Assembly (NCBI RefSeq): GCF_019670125.1
Contig: NZ_AP023033.1
Location: forward strand, 1,787,001-1,851,000
DNA: 64,000 nucleotides
Reading direction: 5' to 3'
From: Agarivorans aestuarii
GTDB lineage: Bacteria; Pseudomonadota; Gammaproteobacteria; Enterobacterales; Celerinatantimonadaceae
Both the position numbers and the translations under genes were made by a program. A model generated the notes under the pieces. It did no database searches, was not told the origin of the DNA, and saw only the letters and a program-made list of their open reading frames with translations. Within the stretch, counting starts at the first letter, position 1; every line of letters starts with the position of its first letter. Positions 32,982 to 42,076 of this stretch are shown one piece after another.

Positions 32982-33752
32982 TTAAGGCTGTTTTAAATAA
33001 GTGTGCCAGCTTTGATTAGTTTGCTGGTACTGTTGAATACAAAACTCTTGGCGCTCTACCAAGTAGCTGGTGTCAATCTCGTTTAGCAATTTTGGGTAGC
33101 GTTTAGGGTTAGAGCCATAGACTAAACACAGGGTTGAAAAATAGCGTTGTAAATCAAAACTGTGTTCATTTATATACTCACTTAACTCGTAAAAATTGGG
33201 CTTGTCTTCCGATTCAAAAGCAAACATGTCGGCGGCACTTATCGCCACTTCATCGCCCAGTTCAACGTAGTTGAGCAATACAATGGTGGCTAAATTGTCT
33301 GCCGCATCTTCCTCTTTGCCAAGGATTGGTATTTGCTGGTCGGTAATGTAAGCGTGGCCTAACTCATGTAGCAGGGTGTGCAATAGGGTGTCTATGGCCG
33401 CATCTTCTGCGCTTATGCCATAGCGTTTTTGGTAGTTGTTATTAGCGAAAAACTCTAGGGTCTCGGCAACAAAGGCATAAGGAATGTAAATGCCATGAGC
33501 GTTAGGGTCATATAGGGGGCCGTCATTAATGCCATATTCTAAAGTGACGGCTTGTCTAAAGTTGAACAGTTGTGCGACTAACTGGCTAAAGTGCTGGTTT
33601 ACATTACTGCGTTTTATAAGCGCACGGCTTTCTTTATCGGCTTGGCTTACCGCTGGTTGCATTACTATTTGAATGTGTGTTGCGTGTTGGTTTGCTAATG
33701 TCGGATAAGCAATAAGCCCCAATAAAATGGCAAGTATCTTAATAAGCTTCAA
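32982..33752 (-). CDS. DUF4344-type putative metallopeptidase, secreted
   Basis: 256 aa with a signal peptide (KILAILLGLIAYPTLANQ). The zinc-protease-like motif HELGH appears in LLHTLLHELGHAYITDQQIPILGKEEDAADNLAT, where the later Glu/Asp of EEDAAD would be the third ligand, as in the DUF4344 family. It is exported to the periplasm or outside. The substrate is unknown. Single gene, transcribed on the minus strand. Confidence 0.82.
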   Translation of the reverse strand: MKLIKILAILLGLIAYPTLANQHATHIQIVMQPAVSQADKESRALIKRSNVNQHFSQLVAQLFNFRQAVTLEYGINDGPLYDPNAHGIYIPYAFVAETLEFFANNNYQKRYGISAEDAAIDTLLHTLLHELGHAYITDQQIPILGKEEDAADNLATIVLLNYVELGDEVAISAADMFAFESEDKPNFYELSEYINEHSFDLQRYFSTLCLVYGSNPKRYPKLLNEIDTSYLVERQEFCIQQYQQTNQSWHTYLKQP

Positions 33753-33908
33753 TAGCAGGCCTCTAGGTATTTAGCGACTGGTGCTTTTAGCTTAGCTGTT
33801 ATTTGGCTTGCTAGCCTTAGCTCGTGATGGCCTTATGTGAAGTTAAGTAAACCCAGAAATGAGCCAGCAAATCTGGGTTTAAAATTGAAGCTTGGGTAAG
33901 GCTAAAGC

Positions 33909-34199
33909 TTACTCAGGTACCGCGTAAGTACTAATGTTCATAAACACCGCTTGTTCCCTAAGTGGCAAAAGCGCTTGGTAATTAGGGCTGTCGTACCAGC
34001 TTTGCAAATTGCTCATACTGGGAAACTTAATTACTCCCACAGCATCATGCTCATTTGCACCACTAAGGTTGCCAGAAAATTTCCCCTTTATTACCAGCTC
34101 ACCGCCAAATTCGCCCAGTGTAGAGGCTGCTTGTTGGCCATATTGCGCAAATTTTTCTGGGTCTTTTACTTGGCTTGTTGCAACAAAAAATGCAGTCAT
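33909..34199 (-). CDS. DUF1330-family protein
   Basis: A 96-aa dimeric alpha-beta barrel-type small protein: FFVATSQVKDPEKFAQYGQQA, LVIKGKFSG, VGVIKFPSMSNLQSWYDSPNYQALLPLREQA. DUF1330 members have no settled function. It is divergent from the TetR gene at 34475, with two TetR-like palindromes between them, so it is likely the regulator's target. Confidence 0.88.
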   Translation of the reverse strand: MTAFFVATSQVKDPEKFAQYGQQAASTLGEFGGELVIKGKFSGNLSGANEHDAVGVIKFPSMSNLQSWYDSPNYQALLPLREQAVFMNISTYAVPE

Positions 34200-34283
34200 G
34201 TCTCGGTCTTCCTTTTAGTTGGCTTGCATAAAATCAAGATGTAACAGGGCATGTTAACTGCGCCCAACAAGGTACAATACTTA

Positions 34284-34301
34284 TTGTACATATGTGTACA
34301 A
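34284..34301 (-). promoter_or_regulatory. TetR operator candidate A
   Basis: TTGTACATATGTGTACAA is an almost perfect 18-bp palindrome (TTGTACA and TGTACAA around a 4-bp centre) upstream of the DUF1330 gene. A second related site lies at 34437-34452. Confidence 0.6.
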
Positions 34302-34436
34302 TTTAGTTTCGAAAGTTGATTTTGTCCATAGGTGTACAAAAATAAATCACAACATAGTTGTTTCATCTGAAGAGCAAGCTTAGATGGCCAACTTCTGGAG
34401 CAGGGAATTAGGCAGCTAAGTACAATTATGCTAATT

Positions 34437-34452
34437 TGTACACATGTGAACA
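34437..34452 (+). promoter_or_regulatory. TetR operator candidate B
   Basis: TGTACACATGTGAACA, a palindrome with one mismatched pair, resembles site A and ends 22 bp before the TetR start codon, suggesting autoregulation. A further half-site, GGTGTACAAA, is seen near 34320. Confidence 0.55.
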
Positions 34453-34474
34453 TATTGAGCCGTATCAGAAGACC

Positions 34475-35062
34475 ATGGGTAGAGCAGCGAAGTTTGATCG
34501 TTCAGCAGCAATAGAAGATTGCATGAATGAGTTTTGGTTACATGGCTACGAGGCCTGTTCGGTTAAAGCCTTATCCGAAAAACTTGGCATAACGCGTTCC
34601 AGTTTTTATAACGCATTTGGTAGTCGCCAAGCGCTGTTTTTAGAAACCCTAGATCTATACGCCACCATTACCCCTGATCAAGTTTTAAACCAGCCAGAGC
34701 AACATACTAGTGTACTCGCGCTAATTAACGCATTTTTCGCAGATGTATGCCGTTTTAGAGCTGGCGATCCCGAAGCGCGCGGATGTTTGGTGATTAACTC
34801 GATCTCTGAGTTAGTGGCTGTAGACGAAGAGTTGGGCGAAAACCTAAGCAATATGGTGCACGCTAACATCGCCCGCTTCGAGAATTTACTGCAATTAGCG
34901 GTGGCTAATAAGGAGCTTGAAGACTTGCAAATAAGAGAAACCGCCTTGGCCTTACAAAGCCTGTTAATGGGGGTGAGCGTATTGTCGAAAGTGCTCACTA
35001 GCGAAGCAGAATTATTGGCGATAGTTAATCAAACCTTAACTGGGCTTGGTTTATCTAAATAA
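34475..35062 (+). CDS. TetR-family regulator (AcrR/LmrA-type)
   Basis: 195 aa. The start MGRAAKFDRSAAIEDCMNEFW with HGYEACSVKALSEKLGITRSSFYNAFGS is a TetR DNA-binding domain; the GSRQALF turn and the ARGCLVINSISE phrase are typical of the group that includes regulators of small detoxifying genes. I place the start at ATG 34475; an upstream TTG is overlapped by operator B. Divergent DUF1330 gene and following cupin gene are the likely targets. Confidence 0.87.
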   Translation: MGRAAKFDRSAAIEDCMNEFWLHGYEACSVKALSEKLGITRSSFYNAFGSRQALFLETLDLYATITPDQVLNQPEQHTSVLALINAFFADVCRFRAGDPEARGCLVINSISELVAVDEELGENLSNMVHANIARFENLLQLAVANKELEDLQIRETALALQSLLMGVSVLSKVLTSEAELLAIVNQTLTGLGLSK

Positions 35063-35093
35063 GCGAGTCAGCTCAGTAATACAAGGAAGTGTT

Positions 35094-35408
35094 ATGGATA
35101 ATTTGTTTGCTAATTTACCCAAAGATACCAGCCTAGAACACTTTAAAGACTTATTAGTTGCCGATGGCGTAAGAGTGGAACGTATTGTTTCTTATGGGCA
35201 GTCTTCACCCGAGAGCGGTTGGTACGACCAAGCTGAAAACGAATGGGTAAGTTTATTAGAGGGCTCGGCAGTTATAGAGTTTGAAGATGGAGAAGTAATT
35301 GCCTTAGCTAAGGGGGATTGCTTAAACATTCCCGCTCATAAAAAGCACCGAGTGGCCGAAACTACTGCAAACACTGCAACTATTTGGCTGGCCATTTTTT
35401 ACAGCTAG
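35094..35408 (+). CDS. Small cupin-domain protein
   Basis: 104 aa, single cupin fold: WVSLLEGSAVIEFEDGEVIALAKGDCLNIPAHKKHRVAETT. The GDCLNIPAHKKHRV block gives the second-motif His, and the first motif is degenerate. ATG 35094 follows AAGGAAG. It is 31 bp downstream of the TetR gene, so probably the same transcript. Function unknown. Confidence 0.8.
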   Translation: MDNLFANLPKDTSLEHFKDLLVADGVRVERIVSYGQSSPESGWYDQAENEWVSLLEGSAVIEFEDGEVIALAKGDCLNIPAHKKHRVAETTANTATIWLAIFYS

Positions 35409-35502
35409 TAAGCTCTTACAAAAGCGATCTAACGCAATATTTGTGCATTGTGTTTAGCATAAAGTGACCTTATCAATATCAATTTCGCTTTGGAGTACCA
35501 CT

Positions 35503-35868
35503 ATGTTTAAGGTAACAAAAGTTGCTGATAACCGTTTAGATATTGAATTTGGCGGCAAATTAGATGCTGAGGAAATGAAGCTAGCTTTGGATGAGCTTAG
35601 TAGCAAAGCTCAGGGCATTGAAAAGGGCCAAATGCTGTATCGAATCGAAGATTTTGCATTACCTACATTAAGTGCCATGGCAGTTGAGTTTGCCCGCATT
35701 CCTGAGATGTTCAAGTTGATCCGCCAGTTTGAGCGAGCAGCTGTGCTGTGTGATAAACAATGGGTACAAACCATTAGCGAATTGGAAGGTAAGCTTATTC
35801 CTGGCTTAAGCATTAAAGCTTTTGATATGAATCAGCTTGAACAAGCCGAACAATGGCTTAACCACTAG
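35503..35868 (+). CDS. SpoIIAA-like (STAS-fold) protein
   Basis: 121 aa from ATG 35503 with TTGGAG upstream. The sequence (NRLDIEFGGKLDAEEMKLALDEL; MLYRIEDFALPTLSAMAVEF; RAAVLCDKQWVQTISELEG) matches the SpoIIAA-like family (formerly DUF3478). It lacks the phosphorylatable Ser of true anti-anti-sigma factors. Some members bind lipids; no role can be given here. Confidence 0.78.
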   Translation: MFKVTKVADNRLDIEFGGKLDAEEMKLALDELSSKAQGIEKGQMLYRIEDFALPTLSAMAVEFARIPEMFKLIRQFERAAVLCDKQWVQTISELEGKLIPGLSIKAFDMNQLEQAEQWLNH

Positions 35869-35953
35869 CTCGCCTCTTACAAAACTCTGCTACTCAATAT
35901 TCGCCTTAGCTGCTAGTGTCTAAGTATTACGCTCTGCAGCCAAAGGCACTCTT

Positions 35954-36379
35954 ATGCAACGCTCATTTCTTAAGTTTTCTCGGCTTGTTCAAGCTGGTTT
36001 TTTGTCTGTAAGTCTAATCACTGCATCAGCTTTAGCTAATGACGTTACCATTGTGGCGGCAGAGTTTACCCAAGACGGACAACGCAGCTGGAAGGTTGAC
36101 GTGTCGTTATTACACGGAGATACAGGTTGGGATCACTATGCCAATATGTGGCGAGTTGTGGATGTGAATGGCCTTGTGTTGGGAGAGCGCGAACTGTTGC
36201 ATCCTCATGTTAACGAGCAGCCTTTTACCCGCAGCTTAAGCAATGTGCCTCACCCAGCAGTGGGCTCAATGGTTTATATTGAGGCGCGCGATAAAGTACA
36301 TGGCTGGTCACCGCAGCGCTTTGAAGTGGACTTAAGCCAAGCGCAGCAAGGGCATTTACTGGTAGAAATGCCCAAGTAA
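35954..36379 (+). CDS. Secreted conserved protein, 141 aa
   Basis: Signal peptide (LVQAGFLSVSLITASALAN, cut near residue 30). The mature part (VTIVAAEFTQDGQRSWKVDVSLLHGDTGWDHYANMWRVVD, HPHVNEQPFTRS) is a small beta-sandwich-like protein seen in marine gammaproteobacteria and alphaproteobacteria. The function is unknown to me. Confidence 0.7.
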   Translation: MQRSFLKFSRLVQAGFLSVSLITASALANDVTIVAAEFTQDGQRSWKVDVSLLHGDTGWDHYANMWRVVDVNGLVLGERELLHPHVNEQPFTRSLSNVPHPAVGSMVYIEARDKVHGWSPQRFEVDLSQAQQGHLLVEMPK

Positions 36380-36639
36380 GGGATTTTGCTCGGGGGCTTA
36401 GCTGGGGGCAACTGGCAGAGTTGTTAGCAAGTGGCTTTTAGGTCAGCTTGGTCTTTTGAGTATTTCAGCATTAGCTTTAACTTGCTGTAAATTAAAAAAT
36501 AATGAATTTTACTGACTTTTCGCTCTGTTATTGGCGACGTTTGCTGCTTTGGCTTTATCTCAGAAAATGTGAATTTGAAATAATTTGTTACGAATTTGTA
36601 TGTTAGTCTGTATTTGGAAAGGGAAGTTTCAGATAAAAT

Positions 36640-37716
36640 ATGCAAATTAAAACACTTATAAATTTAGGGGCCGACGGGCACTCTTTTGCGGCGCTTAGTC
36701 GCATTAAACTCACCAACATTATCGCCTTGATAACCACTGTTATCTCTGGCTTGTACTCTCTCAATTATTGGTTGCTGCTCGATAACACTGTTGTTGCTTC
36801 GATCAACTTTGGTTTTACTTTGGCTTATTTTGCTACTTTAGCATTTATGCTTAAGGGTCATATATCTGGCGCTAAAACGTGGTTTTTCTCGGTGTTAATG
36901 GTGCACCTGCTCATTTGCACCAATGTTTATGTGACCAATCAAAGTGGTTTTCACCTTTACTATTTCTTAGTACCAACTGGTGCATTTTTGCTGTTTGAGT
37001 TACATCAACGACGAGAGATGCTGGCATTAAGCACTGCCTCGGTAGGTTTGTTCCTTTACTGCGAGAACACGCTTAATTTAAACCCGCTCATAGAGCTAGA
37101 TGCTGCCACCAATCACTTGCTTTATCAGTCGGTGGTGTTGGTGAATATGATTGAAGTGGTGTTTGTACTCACCATTTTTGCGCGACAAATTGAAACCAAT
37201 GAAAAACAACTTACCTTACAAGCGTCGACTGATTCGCTAACCGGTTTGGCTAATCGCCATTGCTTCTTTGCTAAGGGTAACGAAATGCTCGAGCATGCCA
37301 ACAAGTTGCACCAAACAATGAGCTTGGTCTTACTCGATTTTGATTATTTTAAAAGCATTAATGATCGTTATGGTCATGTGGTTGGTGACTTGTGCTTAGT
37401 TGAAATAAGCAAAGAAATTAATGCGATTTGTCGCGAGCAAGACTTGTTTGCCCGTATTGGTGGCGAGGAATTTGTTATCGCCATGCCTAAAACCAACTTA
37501 GAGCAAGCGCAACAAGTAGCCGAGCGAATGCGCGAGCGGGTCTCTAAACACATTATTCCAATCGTGGGTGAAGCTAATTTTACCTGCACCGCCAGCTTTG
37601 GAGTGGCAAGTAGTAATGATGTGAAGTTATTAAAGACCTTGCTGCAACAAGCAGACAAAGCCTTGTATATGGCTAAGGAACAGGGGCGAAATTGCGTTCA
37701 GCTGTATAGTGCTTAA
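36640..37716 (+). CDS. Membrane diguanylate cyclase
   Basis: 358 aa. Five or six membrane helices (residues about 25-180) precede a GGDEF domain (about 195-355) with LTGLANRHCF, LLDFDYFKSINDRYGH and the active GGEEF at residues 274-278. An RxxD inhibitory site (REQD) lies five residues before it, so product feedback is expected. It makes cyclic di-GMP, which in such bacteria promotes exopolysaccharide and biofilm. Single gene; the sensor ligand is unknown. Confidence 0.9.
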   Translation: MQIKTLINLGADGHSFAALSRIKLTNIIALITTVISGLYSLNYWLLLDNTVVASINFGFTLAYFATLAFMLKGHISGAKTWFFSVLMVHLLICTNVYVTNQSGFHLYYFLVPTGAFLLFELHQRREMLALSTASVGLFLYCENTLNLNPLIELDAATNHLLYQSVVLVNMIEVVFVLTIFARQIETNEKQLTLQASTDSLTGLANRHCFFAKGNEMLEHANKLHQTMSLVLLDFDYFKSINDRYGHVVGDLCLVEISKEINAICREQDLFARIGGEEFVIAMPKTNLEQAQQVAERMRERVSKHIIPIVGEANFTCTASFGVASSNDVKLLKTLLQQADKALYMAKEQGRNCVQLYSA

Positions 37717-37989
37717 GCATATCGTTATTGTTTGATTCGTCGTTTTAGACAAGCTAAATCCGCTTGTTTATAACGGTGATTTAACTTGCCTAGCCTCTGG
37801 GCATGTTTACCTGCTGTTCTTTACTTAATACCTGAATCATAAGCTGTTAGTTGACCTTAAAGGTGCTGGTTAATTAGTTTAGTTTCGTCATGTTTTAATT
37901 GTCATCACTCGAACCGGAAAGCACTTTTATTTGTGCTTTTTTGTTCACTATTCGCCAAGGAATGGGCAATTAATAACGAGAGAATGACT

Positions 37990-39048
37990 ATGAAAAAATC
38001 GATGATTGCTTTAACCATTGCTGCGGTAACGTTTGGCGCTGTACAAACTGCTAATGCATGTTCTCGCATTACCTTAGATACTCCACACGGCGTTTCGCAA
38101 GTACGTACGTTAGATTGGGGTGTACAGCTTGGAACGGTTGCTATTCTTCATCCAGTAGGCACAGAAGTAACAACTAAAGATGTACCTTCTTATAAAACTG
38201 CCGCAACTTGGACAGTAAAGTACCCAACGCTCGCTTTAGAAGAGCGTGAAGTATTTGTTGATACAGTAGGAGAGGCTATTAATGCCGCAGGCTTATCAGC
38301 GTCAACCTTGTATTTATATGACTCGGCAGAGTTTATTAAAGACTATAAAGATAACGGCGCACCGGCGGTAAACTGGGGTGATGCTGCAAGCTTTATGGCT
38401 GAAAACTTCGCTACAGTAGAAGAAGCTGTGAAAGCGTTTGAAGCCAAGCAATTCCAGTTTGCTTGGGTAGATGGTATTCATGGCGATCAGCATGGTTTAC
38501 ATATTTCGGTTCAAGACAAAAGCGGCGATATTGCGTTATTTGAGCTAAATAAAGGCGGGGAAATGCGGGTACACCGCGGTAGTGTGAATGATCAAATGCG
38601 GGTAATGGCTAATGCGCCACTTCAGCAATATCATGAAGCAAACGCACAAGCTGCAGGCGATATGAGCCTTACTGAAACTGGCCATAAAATTGGTTCTAGC
38701 ATTTCATCGGCAGATCGTATGCTGCGTGGTTTGTACCATTCAGCAAACGTTGAATTTAAGCAAGATGCAAACTGGGCACAAACCGAAGGTAAGCTGCAGT
38801 CTACCTTTGACGCAGGCAACCTAGTACCCCAAGACATTATTGATCCCGCTAACGGCGAAACTTACGCTACTTGGATTCAATATACTTACAACTTTGACAA
38901 TGGCTCATTCAAAATGCGTAATTTAGATACCTACGCAGAAATTCGCATCGATTTAGCAGAAGCCTTTAGCGCAAAAGAGGTTTCGTGTGCAAACTTGGTT
39001 GAGCAAGCAGAAACGCAATCTACAGCTGTATTTGGTAGCTGTGGTTAG
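37990..39048 (+). CDS. Linear amide C-N hydrolase (choloylglycine hydrolase family)
   Basis: 352 aa from ATG 37990 (ATG 37984 is also possible). The signal peptide ends TANA|C, so cleavage would expose Cys24 as the N-terminal nucleophile: CSRITLDTPHG, then VRTLDWG. This fits the Ntn-hydrolase family of bile salt hydrolases and penicillin V acylases. Gram-negative members act in the periplasm and can degrade acyl-homoserine lactones or penicillins. The substrate is not determined. A good terminator follows. Confidence 0.87.
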   Translation: MKKSMIALTIAAVTFGAVQTANACSRITLDTPHGVSQVRTLDWGVQLGTVAILHPVGTEVTTKDVPSYKTAATWTVKYPTLALEEREVFVDTVGEAINAAGLSASTLYLYDSAEFIKDYKDNGAPAVNWGDAASFMAENFATVEEAVKAFEAKQFQFAWVDGIHGDQHGLHISVQDKSGDIALFELNKGGEMRVHRGSVNDQMRVMANAPLQQYHEANAQAAGDMSLTETGHKIGSSISSADRMLRGLYHSANVEFKQDANWAQTEGKLQSTFDAGNLVPQDIIDPANGETYATWIQYTYNFDNGSFKMRNLDTYAEIRIDLAEAFSAKEVSCANLVEQAETQSTAVFGSCG

Positions 39049-39066
39049 CGATTAACCCGAACAATG

Positions 39067-39091
39067 AAGGCGGCTTTTAGTCGCCTTTTTT
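39067..39091 (+). terminator. Terminator of the amide hydrolase gene
   Basis: Stem AAGGCG/CGCCTT with a 9-nt loop followed by TTTT, 18 bp after the stop. Confidence 0.8.
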
Positions 39092-39235
39092 GTTGGCCGT
39101 GTCCAGAGTCCAGTATCCAGTGGAGAAACTTAAAGCATATGCGATTTTTTATGAAACGAATGTTGGAATGAAAGTAGACAGTTAATACAACACCGCTTAG
39201 GACAATGATGACTTAGGGTAAGCGTGATAATCTAC

Positions 39236-39301
39236 TAGGGTCTGTTGATCTTTGCTGATGGTTTTTGCAGCAATTTCAACACCAAAGATCAACAGACCCT
39301 A
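39236..39301. repeat. 66-bp palindromic element (MITE-like)
   Basis: Perfect 19-bp terminal inverted repeats, TAGGGTCTGTTGATCTTTG and its complement, flank a 28-bp centre. It lies between the amide hydrolase terminator and the GyrI-like gene. The ends look like transposon terminal repeats, and no coding capacity remains. Only one copy is present in this window. Confidence 0.6.
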
Positions 39302-39330
39302 ATCATTAGCTTGAAAATAAGAGTTCGCAT

Positions 39331-39963
39331 ATGCAAGCCAAACATGAATGGAGAAAAAAGGAGAAGAGTTTCTATCTCCCGAAAAACAAACCAGAAACCC
39401 TTACCGTTCCTGAGTTTTCCTTTATAAGTATTCAAGGTGAGGGGAGCCCTGCAAGCAGTGCTTTTACCAAAAAGGTAGAGGCCTTATATGCGCTCGCTTA
39501 CACCATTAAAATGATGCCTAAAAAAATGGATAAGCCACCGCAAGGTTATTTTGATTTTACCGTTTATCCTTTAGAAGGTGTTTGGGATATTAACGAAAAA
39601 GCAAAAGCCAACTTCGATGGCACCATTAATAAAGATGAGCTGGTATATCGTTTAATGATCCGCCAGCCAGACTTTGTCGACCAGGCGTTTTACCGTGATA
39701 TGCTTGAGCTAGCAAAACAGAAAAAAGCTAACCCCTTTTTTGAAGAACTTAGTTTTGAGCAAATAGAAGAAGGGAAAACGGTACAAATGCTTCATGTAGG
39801 CCCGTTCGATAATGAGCCGCAAAGCTTTGAAAAGATGGAAGCCTTTGCCGTCGCCGAAGGCCTTGCGCGACTATCTAAAGTTCATCGAGAAATTTACCTG
39901 TCAGATCCTCGAAAAGTAACACCAGACAAGCTTAAAACCGTACTCAGGTTCCAAGTAAAATAA
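39331..39963 (+). CDS. GyrI-like small-molecule-binding domain protein
   Basis: 210 aa. The text (PEFSFISIQGEGSPASSAF, then VEALYALAYTIKM; GYFDFTVYPLEGVW; GKTVQMLHVGPFDNEP) is the GyrI-like family (SOUL/GyrI fold) that binds small molecules and sometimes hydrolyses cyclopropanoids. It is probably cytoplasmic. Its promoter region includes the 66-bp palindrome, which ends 29 bp before the ATG. Confidence 0.85.
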   Translation: MQAKHEWRKKEKSFYLPKNKPETLTVPEFSFISIQGEGSPASSAFTKKVEALYALAYTIKMMPKKMDKPPQGYFDFTVYPLEGVWDINEKAKANFDGTINKDELVYRLMIRQPDFVDQAFYRDMLELAKQKKANPFFEELSFEQIEEGKTVQMLHVGPFDNEPQSFEKMEAFAVAEGLARLSKVHREIYLSDPRKVTPDKLKTVLRFQVK

Positions 39964-40141
39964 CCAGCAACAAACAATAGATTTACCCCTGTTTGAAGCA
40001 GCTAAAATTTGAGCATAGTTTGCCAAACTATGTTTTACTTTTATTGGTGTAAATAGCCTTTTCTGCTTAGGGCTTTGTACAAGCTCCATGCTAATCTGAG
40101 AGCTTTCGCGCACAAAGCAAAACACTAATGGAGTAGTAGCA

Positions 40142-40786
40142 ATGTTAGGTATTAACGAGTTCTGGCTATTTGTCGTTTCGGGTATTTTGCTGAATTTGAT
40201 CCCAGGGCCAGACTCTTTGTATGTAATGGCGCGCAGTGCTAGCCAAGGTTTTAAAGCTGGCTCGGTGGCCGCGTTAGGCATTGGTGCGGGTACCTTTGTA
40301 CATATAGCTGCGGCGGCGTTTGGTCTTTCTGCTATTTTAGCAAGTTCGGCTGCGGCTTTTGCCGTGATAAAAGTTATTGGCTGTATCTATTTGTTGTATA
40401 TGGGCTTTTCGATGGCTCTTACAAAAAACACCCCCAATGCTATCTTGCACTTAAGCAACAATAAGGGCGCTGGAGCCAGCTATTCCAAAATATTTAGCCA
40501 GGGCTTTCTTACCAATAGCTTAAACCCTAAAGTGGCGTTGTTTTTTTTAGCATTTGTTCCCCAGTTTATCGACGTAGCCGAGCCAAACAAAGCCTTAGCA
40601 TTTGTGGTGTTGGGTTTGGTGTTTAATCTTAACGCTATGATTTGGGGGCATATTTTAGCTTGGTTAAGTGCTTCTATTTCTCATCGCGTACAGGCAAGTG
40701 ACAAAATTAAGTGTTGGTTAAATCGTGGTTTAGGCGGCTTATTTACTGCCTTTGGTATTCGCTTAGCTTTTTCTGAACTGAGCTAA
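40142..40786 (+). CDS. LysE/RhtB-family amino acid exporter
   Basis: 214-aa inner-membrane protein with six hydrophobic segments. The N-terminal motif LIPGPDSLYVMARSASQGFKAGSVAALGIGAG is diagnostic of the RhtB branch, as is QGFLTNSLNPKVALFFLAFVPQF. It exports amino acids or homoserine lactone-like compounds. It starts with AGTAGTAGCA upstream (weak RBS) and is followed 25 bp later by the MFS gene, so the two may be co-transcribed. Confidence 0.9.
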   Translation: MLGINEFWLFVVSGILLNLIPGPDSLYVMARSASQGFKAGSVAALGIGAGTFVHIAAAAFGLSAILASSAAAFAVIKVIGCIYLLYMGFSMALTKNTPNAILHLSNNKGAGASYSKIFSQGFLTNSLNPKVALFFLAFVPQFIDVAEPNKALAFVVLGLVFNLNAMIWGHILAWLSASISHRVQASDKIKCWLNRGLGGLFTAFGIRLAFSELS

Positions 40787-40811
40787 AGACCGGTTACTTT
40801 CATCAAGGATT

Positions 40812-41981
40812 ATGATGCAGCGTTCTAAGAAACAACTTCTGTTAATGATGGCCTTTTTAATGCCGTTTAGCTTTTCTATTTGGATGGTATTGCTCAACAA
40901 TTTTGCCATTGAAGTCGCCCAGTTTACTGGCCGTGAAATTGGCATTTTGCAAAGCTTGCGTGAGATCCCTGGCTTTTTAGCCTTTACTGCAATTTTTGTA
41001 CTGTTAGTGCTCAAAGAGCAAACTTTCGCTTTGCTCAGCCTATTAGTGTTGGCGATTGGTATTACCCTTACCGGGTTCTTCCCCAGTATTTACGGTTTGT
41101 ACTTTACTACGGTACTTATGTCGGTGGGCTTTCACTATTTCGAAACGGTGAATCAATCTTTAACTCTACAGTGGATCCCAAAAGACGAAACGCCGGCCTT
41201 TATGGGCAAAGCTCTAGCAGTAAAAGGTGCAGCAGCGGTTCTAGCCTATAGCTCTTTGTGGGCCTTGCTTGAGTACACCGAGTTTGAATATGTCTCGCTT
41301 TACGCCATGTTTGGTGGAGCAACCATAATCGCGGTGTTGTTTATAGCCTTAAGGTTTCCGCATTACACCGCAGAACACGAACAACACAAACGGCTAATAC
41401 TGCGCCAGCGTTATTGGCTGTTTTATACCTTGGTTTTTTTAAGTGGAGCACGTAGGCAAATCTTCGTGGTGTTTGCCGGCTTTTTAATGGTAGAGAAGTT
41501 CGGCTATTCAGTATCAGACATCGCCTTACTCTATCTCGCCAACCAAGTGCTAAACATTTTGTTTGCTGGAAAAATTGGCCAATTGATTGGGCGTATTGGT
41601 GAACGTAGAGCGTTAATTATTGAGTACACAGGGCTAATTTTTGTATTTGCTGGATATGCTTTGGTGGACACCGCAGAGTGGGCAGCGGGCTTATATATTA
41701 TCGATCATCTGTTTTTTGCTATGGCGATAGCGATAAAAAGTTACTTCCAAAAAATTGCCGATCCTGCCGACATTGCCAGCTCGGCGGGGGTTAGCTTTAC
41801 CATTAACCATATTGCCGCGGTGGTATTGCCCGCGTTGTTGGGGTTTGTTTGGCTGTATTCTTCATCCTTAGTATTTTGGATAGGGGCGGGCATTGCAGTG
41901 GCTTCATTGGCCTTTTCGTTTTTGGTGCCACGTCATCCCGATCTGCATCAAGAAACGACTTGGACAGTTAACGCTCGTTAG
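40812..41981 (+). CDS. Major facilitator superfamily transporter
   Basis: 389 aa with 11-12 membrane helices. MFS features include FAIEVAQFTGREIGILQSLREIPGFLA and a loop GQLIGRIGERRALIIEYTG that matches the G-x-x-x-D-R-x-G-R-R motif in worn form. It looks like an uncharacterised proton-linked exporter or symporter. ATG 40812 follows AAGGA. Confidence 0.85.
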   Translation: MMQRSKKQLLLMMAFLMPFSFSIWMVLLNNFAIEVAQFTGREIGILQSLREIPGFLAFTAIFVLLVLKEQTFALLSLLVLAIGITLTGFFPSIYGLYFTTVLMSVGFHYFETVNQSLTLQWIPKDETPAFMGKALAVKGAAAVLAYSSLWALLEYTEFEYVSLYAMFGGATIIAVLFIALRFPHYTAEHEQHKRLILRQRYWLFYTLVFLSGARRQIFVVFAGFLMVEKFGYSVSDIALLYLANQVLNILFAGKIGQLIGRIGERRALIIEYTGLIFVFAGYALVDTAEWAAGLYIIDHLFFAMAIAIKSYFQKIADPADIASSAGVSFTINHIAAVVLPALLGFVWLYSSSLVFWIGAGIAVASLAFSFLVPRHPDLHQETTWTVNAR

Positions 41982-42076
41982 TTCACACCATAATGGTGAT
42001 GCGTTTGTAATATAACCAATATGTCTTAAGTTTTTTATATTAGAACGACATTTGTTGATGGCTAAAGGGGAATCAA

